Part shown: piece after piece, positions 37,743 through 49,500 of the stretch
Layout of the letters: the number at the start of each line of letters is the position of its first letter
Numbering within the stretch: position 1 is the stretch's first letter
NCBI GenBank assembly: GCA_001599715.1
Contig: BCHU01000009.1
Span: forward strand, 1,270,014-1,334,013
Source: Phaeotremella fagi
Taxonomy: Eukaryota; Basidiomycota; Tremellomycetes; Tremellales; Phaeotremellaceae
DNA: 64,000 nt
Direction of reading: 5' to 3'
Made by a program: the position numbers and the translations under genes
The notes under the pieces: generated by a model
Told to the model about the DNA's origin: nothing
The model's input: the letters and a program-made list of their open reading frames with translations, nothing else
Database searches by the model: none

Positions 37743-39370
37743 TCACACAGGTATCATGTCTAGAATCCGCCCAAAAGCCTGAGCATTGGCGTCGTTAAGG
37801 TCTGTGCGGTACTTTGACCAAGACCAATTGTTTCTCACGCTGTCACCATAGAAGGGATCCGTTGGGGCTTGTCTGTTTGGCCAAAGTTCGTGACCAAGTC
37901 GAAGACGGTTGATGGTTTCGATTTCAGAAAGTGTCGGGGGTTGACTGATGTAGGATGGTTGTCCCAAATACGGATAAGCTTCTAACACGTCTGCGTCCAC
38001 TAGAATCGAAGTTTGCGCAATGACCGCAGCGGGTACTGCAGCAGACGAGCGATGCTCTATATAACTGTCTCCGGAAAATGCAGGTAGGATAATGTCCTGA
38101 ATGTTAAGATAACTCTAACACGTTACTCACCATGTCCCCAATCAACCGATAGAAGCCTTCGTAATCTTCGTCGACGTGTTTGACGACAATTGGTGAACCT
38201 CCGTCTACAGAGTGTAAAAGTTCAGGGGGTGTAACGACCAAACCTTCGTCGTAACCGATGAGATGGAGGGTGAAGGGAGGGAATTCTGAATCCACCAGTG
38301 GGATAAATCTGTTCAACGCGGTGGATCCAACGCCTTCTGATTTTTCGATACGATAACCCCAGGATTTTGGATCGGCTAGAGGTTAGATTGATCGTCATCA
38401 AACTTACCTAGAATTGCCTTGTGCAGTTGTCCAATGATTCGATCGTATTGTCTACCTTGATGCATTCGACCTAGGATGGCAGCCTTTGATATCATTTGTC
38501 GCGGGTTATATTTTCGAGGTGGAACACCTGATATTGGAAAGACCTAAAGTGAGCCAAAAACCTCCACCCGACTTACTGGTGCAATGTCCATCACTTGGAC
38601 TTTGTTCCATTTCGCTTCACCTTTCTCCTTCCATCCTTGGATGCTGTTTTGTAACGATGTGGTCGAATGCGATGACAGGGTGAGGAAAGTGAGACGTTCT
38701 TCTGCGGCTGGAACAGCAACCATTGAACGTGAATTGTCGTCGTCATTTCTGTAATGTTCAATCTCGTGCAGTAGGCAAACCACACGAAGATCTTTGCGAG
38801 TTGAAAAGGCGGTGATAACGTCTTGACGATGACCCCAGAATTTCGCGTCACCTGGGATGTAAGCACTAGCAATGGATTTAAACCTACAGGTGACTAGAAC
38901 AATAACGTCAAAGCTTCCTGCGGTGATGTCTGTAGCAAATTGATTTGGATGCCTTGGAGGGTTACTCTTGACGTCCCAGGTTTCTTCAATGACATTCTCG
39001 AAACCTCGACGAAGTTGTTCGCCTACGGGTCAGCGCCATCAATACTCTGATACCTACGATAGAACGAAGTGTTGACTTGTAGATCTTGCATAATGTTCAA
39101 GACTCCCCCAATGACCTCTGACATCAGTGACGTTCAATTTCCATACTCACCATCATGATAGAACGTATCCTCAAAGACACCGACGCGTAAGTGACCATAC
39201 TTGGGTACTGGTGGGGTGAAGACTGATTGAAGTGGTAGTTCCAGATTGCGACTATCGTTCAAATTGCGACTGTCGTTGTTGAGAACCGGTTGGACACTGT
39301 ATGAGCTGATGAAATGTACGCCTACAACACCAAGCACAAGTGTCACAAGCCTACGGTAAATTCGTAGCAT
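37743..39370 (-). CDS. orphan GT-B-like glycosyltransferase, type II membrane protein
   Basis: ATG at 39370 with a hydrophobic anchor (LVTLVLGVVGVHFI). The body is split by introns into eight or so exons. Features suggesting a GT-B fold are YGHLRVGVFEDTFYHDG at the start, DLRVVCLLHEIEHY, ISKAAILGRMHQGRQYDRI, FTLHLIGYDEG and, close to the end, DIILPAFSGDSYIEHRSSAAVPAAVIAQ. The last has the Gly/Ser/Ala-rich acceptor-loop style of retaining GT-B enzymes. Stop at 37743. I recognise the pattern from fungal genomes but cannot assign a CAZy family. Convergent with GT18-like copy 1 (180 bp) and divergent from copy 2. Confidence 0.6.
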
Positions 39371-40136
39371 TTTGAAGTGGAAAATTTGTACAAGTCAGAA
39401 GCAAAACGAATTGAAGTTTGATTAAGTCAATGATTTGAATTCCACTGGATTTTACATAATGACGAATGCCTTGCCGTACAAAGCAGTGACATCCAGCAAA
39501 CGAATAAGCAATGGACGAAAGCAAGCTTTTGTTTTTCCAAGACACCTTTTTCTGAATAGATGGCCGTTTCGGGTAATTTCCCTGATACTCCGACACTCTC
39601 GTTACTCACTCATTAATCGTTACCTAAGTCTCAGTCCAGGGTGCGGGATCTTTTAGAATCTCTAGGAAAGTCTTGCTGCGATCGTTCGCAGGGTCCAGAA
39701 TCAGAGCCGGAAGCCGGATTCGGACGTTCCTGAATGTCGGGAGTGAAACGCTTATTCTGTTGGTGAACTTTGTCGTCCTAGACACAGCTTAATTGTTAAT
39801 TGTCTACTTTACTTTCCTTGGCTATCAGTCGGGACTGAAACTCGCGGGAAACAGTCACGAGTGACATGACACTGATCGTCTCCTCCAGAGTCCAGGGAGT
39901 CGAAAATAAGCTTAAAACGTTTATTTTGGTCTCGATAATGTCAATTCTTGTTTGTTTACGGGACTGAAACTAACGGGAGTGATTCTCACATTCTCAGTCA
40001 AAACCAACGGGGAGACTAAGTTATTCTTGGTTTTTTCGCAATAGGAATGACTACGTTGACAGGATGGTTCTGGGGAGGTATAAGTAGGACGAGGATGCAA
40101 AAACCAAACCCCCATTCCACTTCATAACCATTTACG
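39371..40136. promoter_or_regulatory. divergent upstream region with repeated CGGGACTGAAAC motif
   Basis: 766 bp between the orphan GT gene and GT18-like copy 2. Two 21-nt elements, at 39829-39849 and 39958-39978, match at 19 of 21 positions (core CGGGACTGAAACT..CGGGA). A third partial copy, CGGGAGTGAAAC, is at 39738-39749. Several CGG triplets lie nearby (39700-39730). This looks like a repeated binding site, perhaps for a zinc-cluster factor. Confidence 0.5.
40079..40086 (+). promoter_or_regulatory. TATA-like box of GT18-like copy 2
   Basis: TATAAGTA about 50 bp before the ATG at 40137, in a position compatible with a TATA element and a short leader. Confidence 0.4.
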
Positions 40137-42317
40137 ATGAGCAACTTTGTCTACATCAACAAACAAACCTTTGAAAGAGATTCCTTTGAATCATCTTCTT
40201 CAAGACGAGGAAGTTTCACCATTCCAAGCTCACCCATTTTGGTCGCTTCTTCAGTCCTATCACCAAGACTGCCTTCGAGACCAATGTCACCTGCATTCCA
40301 CCCATCATCACCTCATTTTTCAGAAAAGATCAATCTCAACGACGACTTTGAAAGCGAACCTGCTCCTCGAAGAAGGCGATTACACATTTTCAACCCATAC
40401 GTTCCAACACGTTTCAACGTCGGTGTGCTTCTCGCCTCGGTCGCTCTTCTAGTCATCTTCCTTTCTCAAAATTCTCGTTTAGCTTCTCTTCGCCCCACAT
40501 CAATCTCTCCACCGATCGCCTGGATGGAAAGAGGTGGTTCGTTAGCTGCTAAAAGTTGGAGAGCAAAGGAACAGGAACAACTTGCTTTCAACTCTATCGA
40601 AATGCAAAGTCAAGAATACAAATGTCGTAACTGGGACCCAGAACAACCTGAAGAGATGGATCCTCGTGAATGTCTTAAAGCCAGACAATATCGACAAGTC
40701 ACGAGGATGCTCAGACGTGAAGAGCTCAGTGAACAGTGAGTAATCAAGTCGAGCCACTTCTGACCTCGTAGTGAACATTTCGACTTTGCCAAGGAGCACA
40801 ATCTCGCTGTCTTTAGAAATATCACTGGATGCTTTTTACCGACATCTCACCCAGATTACAAGATCTGTCCTGAGAAACCATTGGTCGTCAGTGGATGGTG
40901 GTACTCGGCTGAAGTCACCAAGGGAACTGTTACCACTGGTGAAGTCATCTGGCAAACGTCATTGGTGAGTTATGAGTATCATGCAGTCCTAATCCGTCAG
41001 TTTAAACAACTTCAATCTTTGGACATCTCTGTCGCCTGTTTAGGACCTTACAGCAACTGGGTCGAAGCCGCTGAAATGATGCCAGATGTATAGTGAGTTA
41101 ATCTCCAAGGCCACAACTAACCTACAGTCGATTCCTTTGGAACAGTGACGGAGAGACAGTTTCTTGTATCACCGATCCAAGATGTATCGCAAAGGAACAT
41201 TACATGCCCCCCATGGATAGCGAAGATCTCAGTATCGGTGTCCCAGATGAAGAAAGAGGTGTCATTCCAATCTGGCAGTTGCAAGTAGTCGACTACTGGG
41301 GTACGAAACCAATCAACATCTCTGGTAACCGAGAGTTCTGGGGGATTCAAGAAGAGGGTGACTGGACTTATCAACCTCTTGGTCACGAATGGATCGCTAC
41401 TCCATGGCCCTTGCCAAACGGTCTTGTTCATTTACCATATTCCATCGAAGAAGAATGTCTCGCCAACCCGTATATCCCAGCCGAAGAGAGAAGCGACGCT
41501 GCGTTGGTATTCACCAAAAAATCCGAACACTTCCATTACGGTTATGTCCCACCTAAGGAGTTCTGGTCACAACTCAACAACGATTCAACCATTGAACTCA
41601 AGCTCACTGCTGATATCGAGGAAGGTTACCCCTTGCCAGAAGGTTTAGAATCAATGGGACGTCAATCCAGAGAAGGGTTCGAAGAGCTCTTGGGCAGTGT
41701 TAAAATGATGATCGGAATGGGTGCACCAGCAGTCAGCCCTTCGGTTTACTCTTCATTGTGAGTAGAGTGTTTTGAGTGTCGAAGCTTTTCTGACCCAACT
41801 TAGATGCCAAGGAACACCTGTTTTACTTCCAATCCTTACCGAAAACGAATACGACACTGAAGGCTGGAACCTTTACTCTGAGTAAGTTTATGAAAAGATT
41901 TGATTGCTTGACGCTAACAAACACCTTAGCTTCTCTCAACACGGTCCAGCCGCTGTCATCGGGGCTCCCTACGTCTACTCTTACCAAAGAAGCAACTACA
42001 CTTCTCTTTTGGAAGCTGTCGAGCTTGCCAGAGTCACCCCAATCGAACGATACATCCCCGAGGACATGAAACTCGAAAACATCCTTCCTGCTCTTCAAAC
42101 CTATCTCGATCGTGACCTGGAGGCCATGTTCGACAACGTCATCGCTTCCAACGACGGAAAGATCCCAGCTTTACGAAAGGGCATGAGAGAGGCTTGTTAC
42201 AGAATGGGAGGTTGTAAAACAGTTCATCCAGCTGGAAGAACTCCCAAAACACCTTCAAACTTGGCCAAACAAGTTCTTGCTGAGAAGATGACAATCATCG
42301 TGGATGACACTATGTAG
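40137..42317 (+). CDS. GT18 (MGAT5-like) glycosyltransferase (copy 2)
   Basis: Around 670 aa in about six exons. A Ser/Pro-rich cytosolic tail of about 95 residues precedes the anchor FNVGVLLASVALLVIFL. The catalytic part follows copy 1: VSGWWYSAEVTKGTV then GEVIWQTSL, CITDPRCIAKEHYMP, EDLSIGVPDEERG, MMIGMGAPAVSPSVYSSL, CQGTPVLLPILTE, FSQHGPAAVIGAPYVYSYQ and YIPEDMKLENIL. These are the GT18 C-terminal blocks. The end is basic (TPSNLAKQVLAEKMT). The shared phrase DLSIGVPD(D/E)ERG with copy 1 shows recent common origin. Likely Golgi-resident; the substrate is unknown. Confidence 0.77.
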
Positions 42318-42580
42318 TTTATTTACAGATTTGTATTACGACTTAACGAATTATGTATGACTTTTATGTTCTTACCAGCGTTTTATCTAGCAAGGTAGTG
42401 ATGTCATAAGCAACAATTTATACAGGTGCGACACAAGAGAAACCGGTTTCCATGTTATCTGGTGGCTAGTGCTTACATGGACCTGACGTACTTCAACGTT
42501 CAATAGGCGGGGCTAGCCGTTGGGCAATTCGTAACATTACATCTAATACATAAACCCGAAAACCTATAAACAAATCTAAT

Positions 42581-43909
42581 CTACACCGAAGCCACAAGTT
42601 TCTTGTAAACTTCTACGTCGTTGGGACCAAGATATGGCCTTACCAGCTTGAAAAAACTTGCTTCCGTGTTGAGAATGTCGAGTGGAGTCATTCGATCATA
42701 GATATCAGAAGCACCAGCCATTCGATGCCAAGCGTGGTAGCTACATGTCAGTGATGTACAGGTAGCAAACTCACGTGTATTGCCCTGTTGCGTGGAAATC
42801 GTAATAATCCTCCTTCAACAACCTTTCAGCGTCTCCCCAAGGTGGCCAGAAGAAAGCTAATCCGTTCAAAGCTTGGATGTCGTCTGGGTACGCTCTAGCA
42901 ATTTCCTAACGAGGTCAGTTGTTGTCAAACAGATGCTTACCATTGGCTTCCCACCACTGTTGTAATCCCAAGCGTCGACGTCGAAATGTTCATAACTCTG
43001 CCACCATAAATCCAAGAATCGAGATCGAGGTTCAGCCAGGAAACATCCGTTCTAGGTGTCAGCAGTGTCATTCTAGGAACATACGGCAAATTGATTCTCT
43101 GGTCTGAGTTGGAATGCCATTGTCGCTGGTGCATACATGAGTTCATCGAATGAACGGACACTAATGGTCAGCGAGTTTCAACCTAGACACCTACGCAAAT
43201 TGATCAAGATCCATGTAGATCCCACCGTAATGTCTCATTGCCAACAACCGAATGACATCTGATTTATGCGCCAGAAGGTCAATTTTCTTCCCAAAGATGG
43301 TTTCTGGGAGATGGACTTTGTTCAACGTAAAGTAAGGCGCGATCTCATCCCACCATGGTCCATGAGGTAGAGCGTTGTAGTGGCTAGTCGTTAGCGTGTA
43401 CCACAATCACAACTTACAGCATCAAGACGTCAGGTTTTAGAACTTCAATCGTGGATCGCATCCCTAGATAGTACAGATATTGAAGAGGTTCGTTGTGAGG
43501 GACATCATCCGCTGGTGTCAAGTAGGTGTAATGAACTATGTTGGGTACCTTCATGCCTTTGGCTTTTGTTTTGACGGTGATGTTGGGGAAAACTGGCATT
43601 TTGTCGTAGGCGTGAACGAGTGACAGACGAACGTCTGGAGGAAAGTCGGCAACGTCCATGCGGAATTGTGACACTGGAATTTCGAAATGTTCTTGTGAGT
43701 GGTCTTCGTGACTGGGGGAATCATAGTCGTACTCTGAGTAAGAGTCTGAAAACAGTGACGATGTTGATATCGAAGTGCGATTCGATGTCATGAAGAGGAA
43801 GGTGACTACACAGATCATGACGATCCAGGTGAATCTTACAGACCCTCGATTCATGTTGACTCCCTGGTAGTTGTGAGTTAAAATCAAGTCAAGGTAGGTT
43901 ACTTACCAT
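42581..43909 (-). CDS. GT32-family DXD glycosyltransferase
   Basis: A glycosyltransferase of the DXD sugar-binding class (Och1/IPT-like GT32, or alpha-1,4-GlcNAc transferase-like). The key block is LLAHKSDVIRLLAMRHYGGIYMDLDQF, with the metal-binding DLD. It is preceded by VPNIVHYTYL and YYLGMRSTIEVLKPDVLMLH, where GT32 proteins bind the nucleotide. Later pieces read RSFDELMYAPATMAFQ, NGCFLAEPRSRFLDLWWQSY and HATGQYTWYHAWHRMAG. The N-terminus has one anchor (FTWIVMICVVTFLFM). The start is probably the ATG at 43907-43909, followed at once by a 45-nt intron and GVNMNRG. The Met at 43852 is the alternative. Stop at 42581. Divergent from the transporter gene. Confidence 0.8.
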
Positions 43910-44089
43910 ATTGATTGACGATTTGTGGTTGAAAAAGTTTACAAAACAAAATCAAAGTGTTGGTGGAAATCATGCTCGTCCAGCACTTTACGTAAGACCA
44001 GTATGAGACAACGTTTGCTTTTGGTATGGGTCTAATTGCCTCTTTCGGAATGTTTGCAAGCGAACAAAAACCACAGAATTGATCCTCCC

Positions 44090-44110
44090 GAAACCCTGTT
44101 TAAGGGTTTC
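44090..44110. promoter_or_regulatory. perfect 8-bp inverted repeat, candidate operator
   Basis: GAAACCCT and AGGGTTTC separated by GTTTA, halfway between the divergent GT32 and transporter genes. Symmetry suits a dimeric regulator. Confidence 0.35.
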
Positions 44111-44271
44111 TTGGCTGTCGGGCCAGGCACTGACATACTCTGCTAGTGTTCCCGGACATTTCATACCTAATGCATAACATTTGATGACTCACTTTGTGGT
44201 TTCTTGGTTTTTCAATAACGGGAGAGGTGACAACCTTTATTTTTGAGGCGAGAGGTGATGTCTGCGTAGAC

Positions 44272-44277
44272 TATATA
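44272..44277 (+). promoter_or_regulatory. TATA box of transporter gene
   Basis: TATATA about 56 bp upstream of the ATG at 44333, in the expected position relative to a short leader. Confidence 0.4.
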
Positions 44278-44332
44278 CATTGGATCAAAAGTACGTGAAA
44301 TTTAACTTTATCATCATCGCCAAATATTCAAC

Positions 44333-46146
44333 ATGACTGAATCCAAAGCTACAGGACTTGGTTTATTGTTATCTCCAAGATCGTCTACTTCGAATGAAGA
44401 TTTGGAAGCTGGTGAAAAGGGTTACAACGTTTCGGTTTCTTTGAACGATGGTGTTGATGAGGAACCAGAAGTTTTAGTCGCACCTTCGACTTTACCACAG
44501 GTGTCACCGTATATTATCAGTGAGTTGTGACGTGAAGACGGAACTAACTCTTAGTTCCTATATGGGTAAGTTAGATCGTCACAATAGAAACACCCTCTAA
44601 ACCTGAACAGATCAGTCTAAGCGGTGGTTTAATCATCTTCAACAAATGGATTCTCACCTCAAAGGGTTTCTCATTCGTGAGTCAGACTTTAAGGCAGGTA
44701 GACTAACGTGTAGCCAATTTTCTTGACCGCTTTCCACATGGTCGTTGCTGTAGGTTTTTATGAAGGACCCAACTCATTCGTTTAGATCATCGGAACAAAC
44801 ATTTTGAGATACACCACGAATCTTTTGGAGTCGGCAAAAACACCTTTACCTGTGAGTTAGGATCGTCGCACAGGTGCATCTCGCTGACCTGTCGCTAGAC
44901 ACGAATCTGGACTCGCACAATTATCCCCACAGCATTGCTCTACGCCTTCTCTTTGGTCCTTAGCAACATTGCCTACGTTCATCTCAGTGTTCCGTTTATC
45001 CAAATGATCAAAGCCTCAACCCCTGTGCTTTTGCAACTGATCTCTTTCGCTACTGGACTGGCAAGTAGGTTATCATCCGTGAACCCTACTGACGACAGAA
45101 ATGGACAAAGTCATGGGTGTCATCCTCATCGCCATCAGTGTCGGTTGCGCTATTGCTACCAGTGGAGAGCTTTGGTATGACACGATCGGTTTGACTTGTC
45201 AAATGGGTGCTGTAGTCGTGAGTAACTAACAGCTTCAAAGCTGACGTTCAGGCCGAAGCATCTCGTCTCCTTGTCATGCAAGTCATGTTGAGAGATATCA
45301 AACTCAACCCTCTTGTCAGTCTCTATTACTATGCACCTGTGAGTATGAGTTTGTGACAAACGCTGACAGTCAGACCTGCCTTGTTTTCATCGTCGCTGTT
45401 TTACCTTTCCTAGAAGGTGCTGAGCCATTCATGGCAATTCAAACCCTCGGATGGCCAATTTTGTTGATCAACGGGTTGATGGCGTTTGCATTGAATGTCT
45501 CGTCTGTCCTTTTGATCAGTTCTTCCGGTTCAATGGTTTCGACTTTGAGTGGGGTTGTCAAGGTAAGCTTCGGACATGGACACTGCTAACGTCAGGACAT
45601 CATCTTGATCGTTGTCTCTGTTGCAGTTCTCGGTGCAGTCATCACTGGCCAACAGGTGTTTGGTAGGTTTACTATAGTTAGCAAACTAACGTCAGGTTAT
45701 GGCATCGCACTCTTGGGCTTGGTCGCTTTCCGAAACAAGGACAAGATCGAAGCATGGTTGAAGAGCATGAAACCAGAATCTGGCATCCTTTTGACTGAAA
45801 ACAACGTTTCTGTAGGTGTCACATCCCTTCTAAGCTAACCTCACAGCTACCCTCACCTTTGATCAACTCTCGATCTCTCTTTTCGCCACTACTCTTTTCT
45901 CCCAAAGTCAGTATGGACGAAGAGGATCTTGACCTCCCGCTTTCCAAACGTCAAATGAACGAAGAACCCGAAAGAAATTGGCGCCCAGTAAATCGTCGTA
46001 CTGTCCTGCTCCTTGCCAAGAGAGTCGGGATCTTTGCAATCTTCCTGGCACTCATGTTAGTGGGACATCGATTTCTTTCACAATACGAAGTGCAGTGGAG
46101 CTCAGGGATTGGTTTGAATTCAGGCAGTGAAGCTGTGGTTTCGTGA
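44333..46146 (+). CDS. TPT/DMT-type nucleotide-sugar transporter with extra C-terminal segment
   Basis: Member of the triose-phosphate-translocator/nucleotide-sugar transporter family (Golgi antiporters bringing GDP- or UDP-sugars into the lumen). The spliced protein has an acidic cytosolic tail, then IPIWISLSGGLIIFNKWILT, PIFLTAFHMVVA, a middle pair with LLYAFSLVLSNIAYVHLS, MIKASTPVLLQLISFATG (the KxSTPV signature), GVILIAISVGCAIATSGE, EASRLLVMQVMLRD, LNPLVSLYYYAP, LISSSGSMVSTLSGVVKD and GYGIALLGLVAF. About twelve short exons, several introns only 35-40 nt. After the last family helix, a 35-nt intron joins a 110-residue tail with one more hydrophobic segment (VGIFAIFLALMLVGHRF), which the family lacks. 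The substrate is not readable. Confidence 0.82.
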
Positions 46147-46582
46147 AGATTTTTTAGAAACTATTTTGGACACTTTGATAGTTATTTTTGGGCACGATTT
46201 CGTAGTTTCGCAGTAATTTGTATCCGACACGACATAGATGCAACGTTTTAACGTTTTAACTTTCCCAAGATAATCTTGTCTTACAGCATTCAGGGCCTTC
46301 TTCGCTTCCGCCACAGGGAAAGACGGGACGGGTTGAACCTTGTTTTTCCCACTTCCGGTATAAATTACGATCAGGTTGACGACGTTTTTCAGGGCTTGGC
46401 ACTTTCCAGGTTCGGGAAAAATTGTTTAAAGACAATAGAATACGAGTTGGGCGAAAAAGAGGTCTGGCTGCGGTGTCTCACATTAATTATTACGAAGGTG
46501 GTGAATTTTTATGCCTAGTCAGTCACCATTAGTGTTCTATTTCATCTTGAATACAACCATCTACTTTTACTTTTGATCTAAA
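46147..46582. other. intergenic between transporter and PIG-L gene
   Basis: 436 bp between tandem genes. A short direct repeat AACGTTTTAACGTTTTAAC lies near 46242-46261. The small open frame at 46276-46518 is not supported as a gene. Confidence 0.5.
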
Positions 46583-49500
46583 ATGATCAATTTTTCGATG
46601 TCGCTCAGAGCGCTAGCGACAAGAGCGATAGCTCTAGCACTTTGCTTTCAAGTAACAACAGTTGCTGCAGCTACATTCCCATGTACCGGGTGAGTAAGGA
46701 TTTGCTCGAGGTGTTCACTACTGACTAATCTACAGAGGTTCAGTCTGTATGTCCCAACAGTGTTCCCCACTAACAACCTAGACGTCGTGGCCCATCCTGA
46801 CGACGATCTGTTATTCCAGAGTCCTACACTCGTTCATGAAATCACAGCCAACAGATGTTTCACCACCATCTTTTTGACTTCTGGAGATGCAGGTGCTGGT
46901 TTGGCCTACGCAGAAAGTAGAGAACTTGGAAACGTCTACGCCTACGCAAACATGTTGGGAGTCAACGCAACTTACACAGATACGTATCAGATCATAGGAG
47001 GACAACCTGTTTTGGTGCGAACTTTGAATGACGCTCCGACTGTTCAAAGAATTCATTTCAGATTTCCAGACGGAGATTTAGACGCTAACGGTTATCAAGC
47101 CACAGAGTAGGTGCTTCGCAGTGACACGGCTGATTGTAGTTACGAATCGTTACGTCGATTGTATTTTGGAGATATCAGTACCATTTCTTCTATCGATGAC
47201 ACGGCAACCTTCACGCTTGCTGGACTCAAAGGTGCTATCACAGAAATCTTGACAGCTCGTGCACCGACCAACGTCCGAACACTCGATTATCTCAGTGATT
47301 ACGATGGAGGAGATCATCCTGATCATCTTACAGCGGCGAGGATAACAGCAGGACTTGTTGGAAATGCAAATTTCGCAGGGTACATGGGTTATCCAAATGA
47401 GGTAGGTTGTTTGTCGATTCAAAGCTGATCAGTAGAATCTCCCTGCTACCATGTCAACCACTTCAACCGATTATATCAACAAAACCAACGCGTTCTATGC
47501 CTACACCCCGTATGATTATGTAAGTAAAGTTGGTGATCAGGCTAACCGTTAGATGGTGTGTCAAACTCCTTCCGTCTGTAACAGTCAAGGTTATGGTCAA
47601 TGGTTGCAGAGAGAGTACATCATTACCGCAGCTTTGGCCACTCATTCGAACGCTGGGTTCGCCCAAACACCAGCAGTTCTTCCAGATGGATTGAATCTTG
47701 CTTTGCAAGCCACTGTCACTGCTAGTAGTGCCGCTGGAGGTCAACCAGCAAGCAAAGCAATCGACAACATCATCGGTGGTTACCCAGGAGATTCTAGTGT
47801 TGAATGGTCTTCTAACGGTGAAAAAGTTGGAGCTTGGATTACACTTACTTGGAATCAAACCGTTGCCGTCACGGCAGTGGTGTTATACGATCGGTAGGGA
47901 AGCTATGAGAGTTGTACTGATGTTTAGACCCAACACCAACGATTGGCTTCAAACAGGAACACTCACGTTTGACGATGGAACAACACAATCGTTCAGTGGT
48001 GTTTTCAACGACGGTACCGCGTCTGTCTTTTACTTGTCCCAAACACGTACCACCAAGTCAATCAAGCTCACTGTCAGTACCGTATCGTCAGCCACCAGCA
48101 ACATCGGTCTCTCAGAATTCCAAGTTTACGGTGCATTCGGTACCAGCGCAAACACCACCAACACCACCACCCCAACAACACCCCCCGTCATTGTTAGTTC
48201 AGTGGATCTCGCCATGCTCGGGACTGCAGATGCGTCAAGTTCGGCTGAGAGCACTGATCAAACCCCTGACAAGGCGATTGATGGTATCATCGACGGATAT
48301 CCAGGGGATTACACCAAAGAATGGTCCAGTAACGGCGAAGGTGTTGGAGCTTGGTGGGCACTGTCTTGGGCGCAACCTGTTTCGATCAATCAAGTTGTCT
48401 TGTATGATCGTCCAAACCTTAACGATCAAGTGAGTTGGAGTGATGATTGGAGCTGACGACTAGATCACTTCCGGTGTTATTGCCTTTTCTGACGGTTCCA
48501 CGTTACCTATTACTACACTTGATAACGCTGGTGGTGCTACGATCTTCAATTTCACAATGAAAATGGTCGACGCGTTGATGCTTACTGTCACTGGGGTTAG
48601 TTCTACCACAGGGAATGTTGGTTTGAGCGAATTCCAGGCGTACTATATCTACAGTACAGTTCCAAAGTAGGTTAATGGTAGAATCTCACTGACAGCTAGC
48701 GTCTCGGTGGCTGACAACACCACCACAACAACTTCAACTTCTGCTTTGCCAACGGCGACGGTGAACGTGACCTCATCAACAGCCGTGGCCAATCTCACTT
48801 CTGCAATTTCGGCATCGATAACGCAGAGTATGAATTTGACGACAAGCGTTGGACCCACGAACGTGTCTTCATCGTCGACCGCTTCGATTACCAAGAGTGC
48901 AAATCTGACGTCTAGTATCTCTCCTTCTAACGTCACCTCGTCAATCGCGTCAGTGACCCAGAGTGCCAATGTTACATCGACTTTGTCCTCCAACACATCT
49001 TCAACAGCTTCAGCTACCCCAAGTGCCAACGTTACATCCAGTGTTGCAGCATCCAATGTGTCATCAACGGTTTCATCGACACGAATCAGTTCTGCCTCGA
49101 GCTCTGCCTCGAGTTCTGGGGTTTCAAATTCAACGGTATCGAAAGCTAGTTCCACTAGTAGTTCGTCTGGTTCGTCATCAGGAGTCAGCTCGTCATCAGG
49201 TGTCAGCTCTTCAAAGGCTTCCAGTGCAAGCTCTGGTTCCAGTACCGCCAGTGGTTCCAGCGCCAGTTCCAGCTCTGGTGCAAGTTCCTCGACACCCTCA
49301 TCCTCTAAATCCTCTTCTTCAGTTTCGAGTTCAAGCCCAAGCTCAAGCTCTGGTTCGACTTCGAAATCGAGTTCGAGCGTTAGTTCATCTGCATCCTCTT
49401 CGTCCTCCAAGGCTTCGTCAAGTTCCGCTTCCTCTTCAAGTTCTGCATCCTCTTCCAAAGCTTCATCATCATCTGCTTCATCGTCGGGTTCATCTTCCTC

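Larger units (their letters stand above)
43910..44332. promoter_or_regulatory. divergent upstream region, GT32 / transporter
   Basis: 423 bp shared by two divergent genes. It contains a perfect inverted repeat (GAAACCCT, 5-nt spacer, AGGGTTTC) at 44090-44110 and a TATATA at 44272-44277, about 56 bp before the transporter ATG. A sugar donor importer and a transferase sharing one promoter fits co-regulation, but this is inference. Confidence 0.5.
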
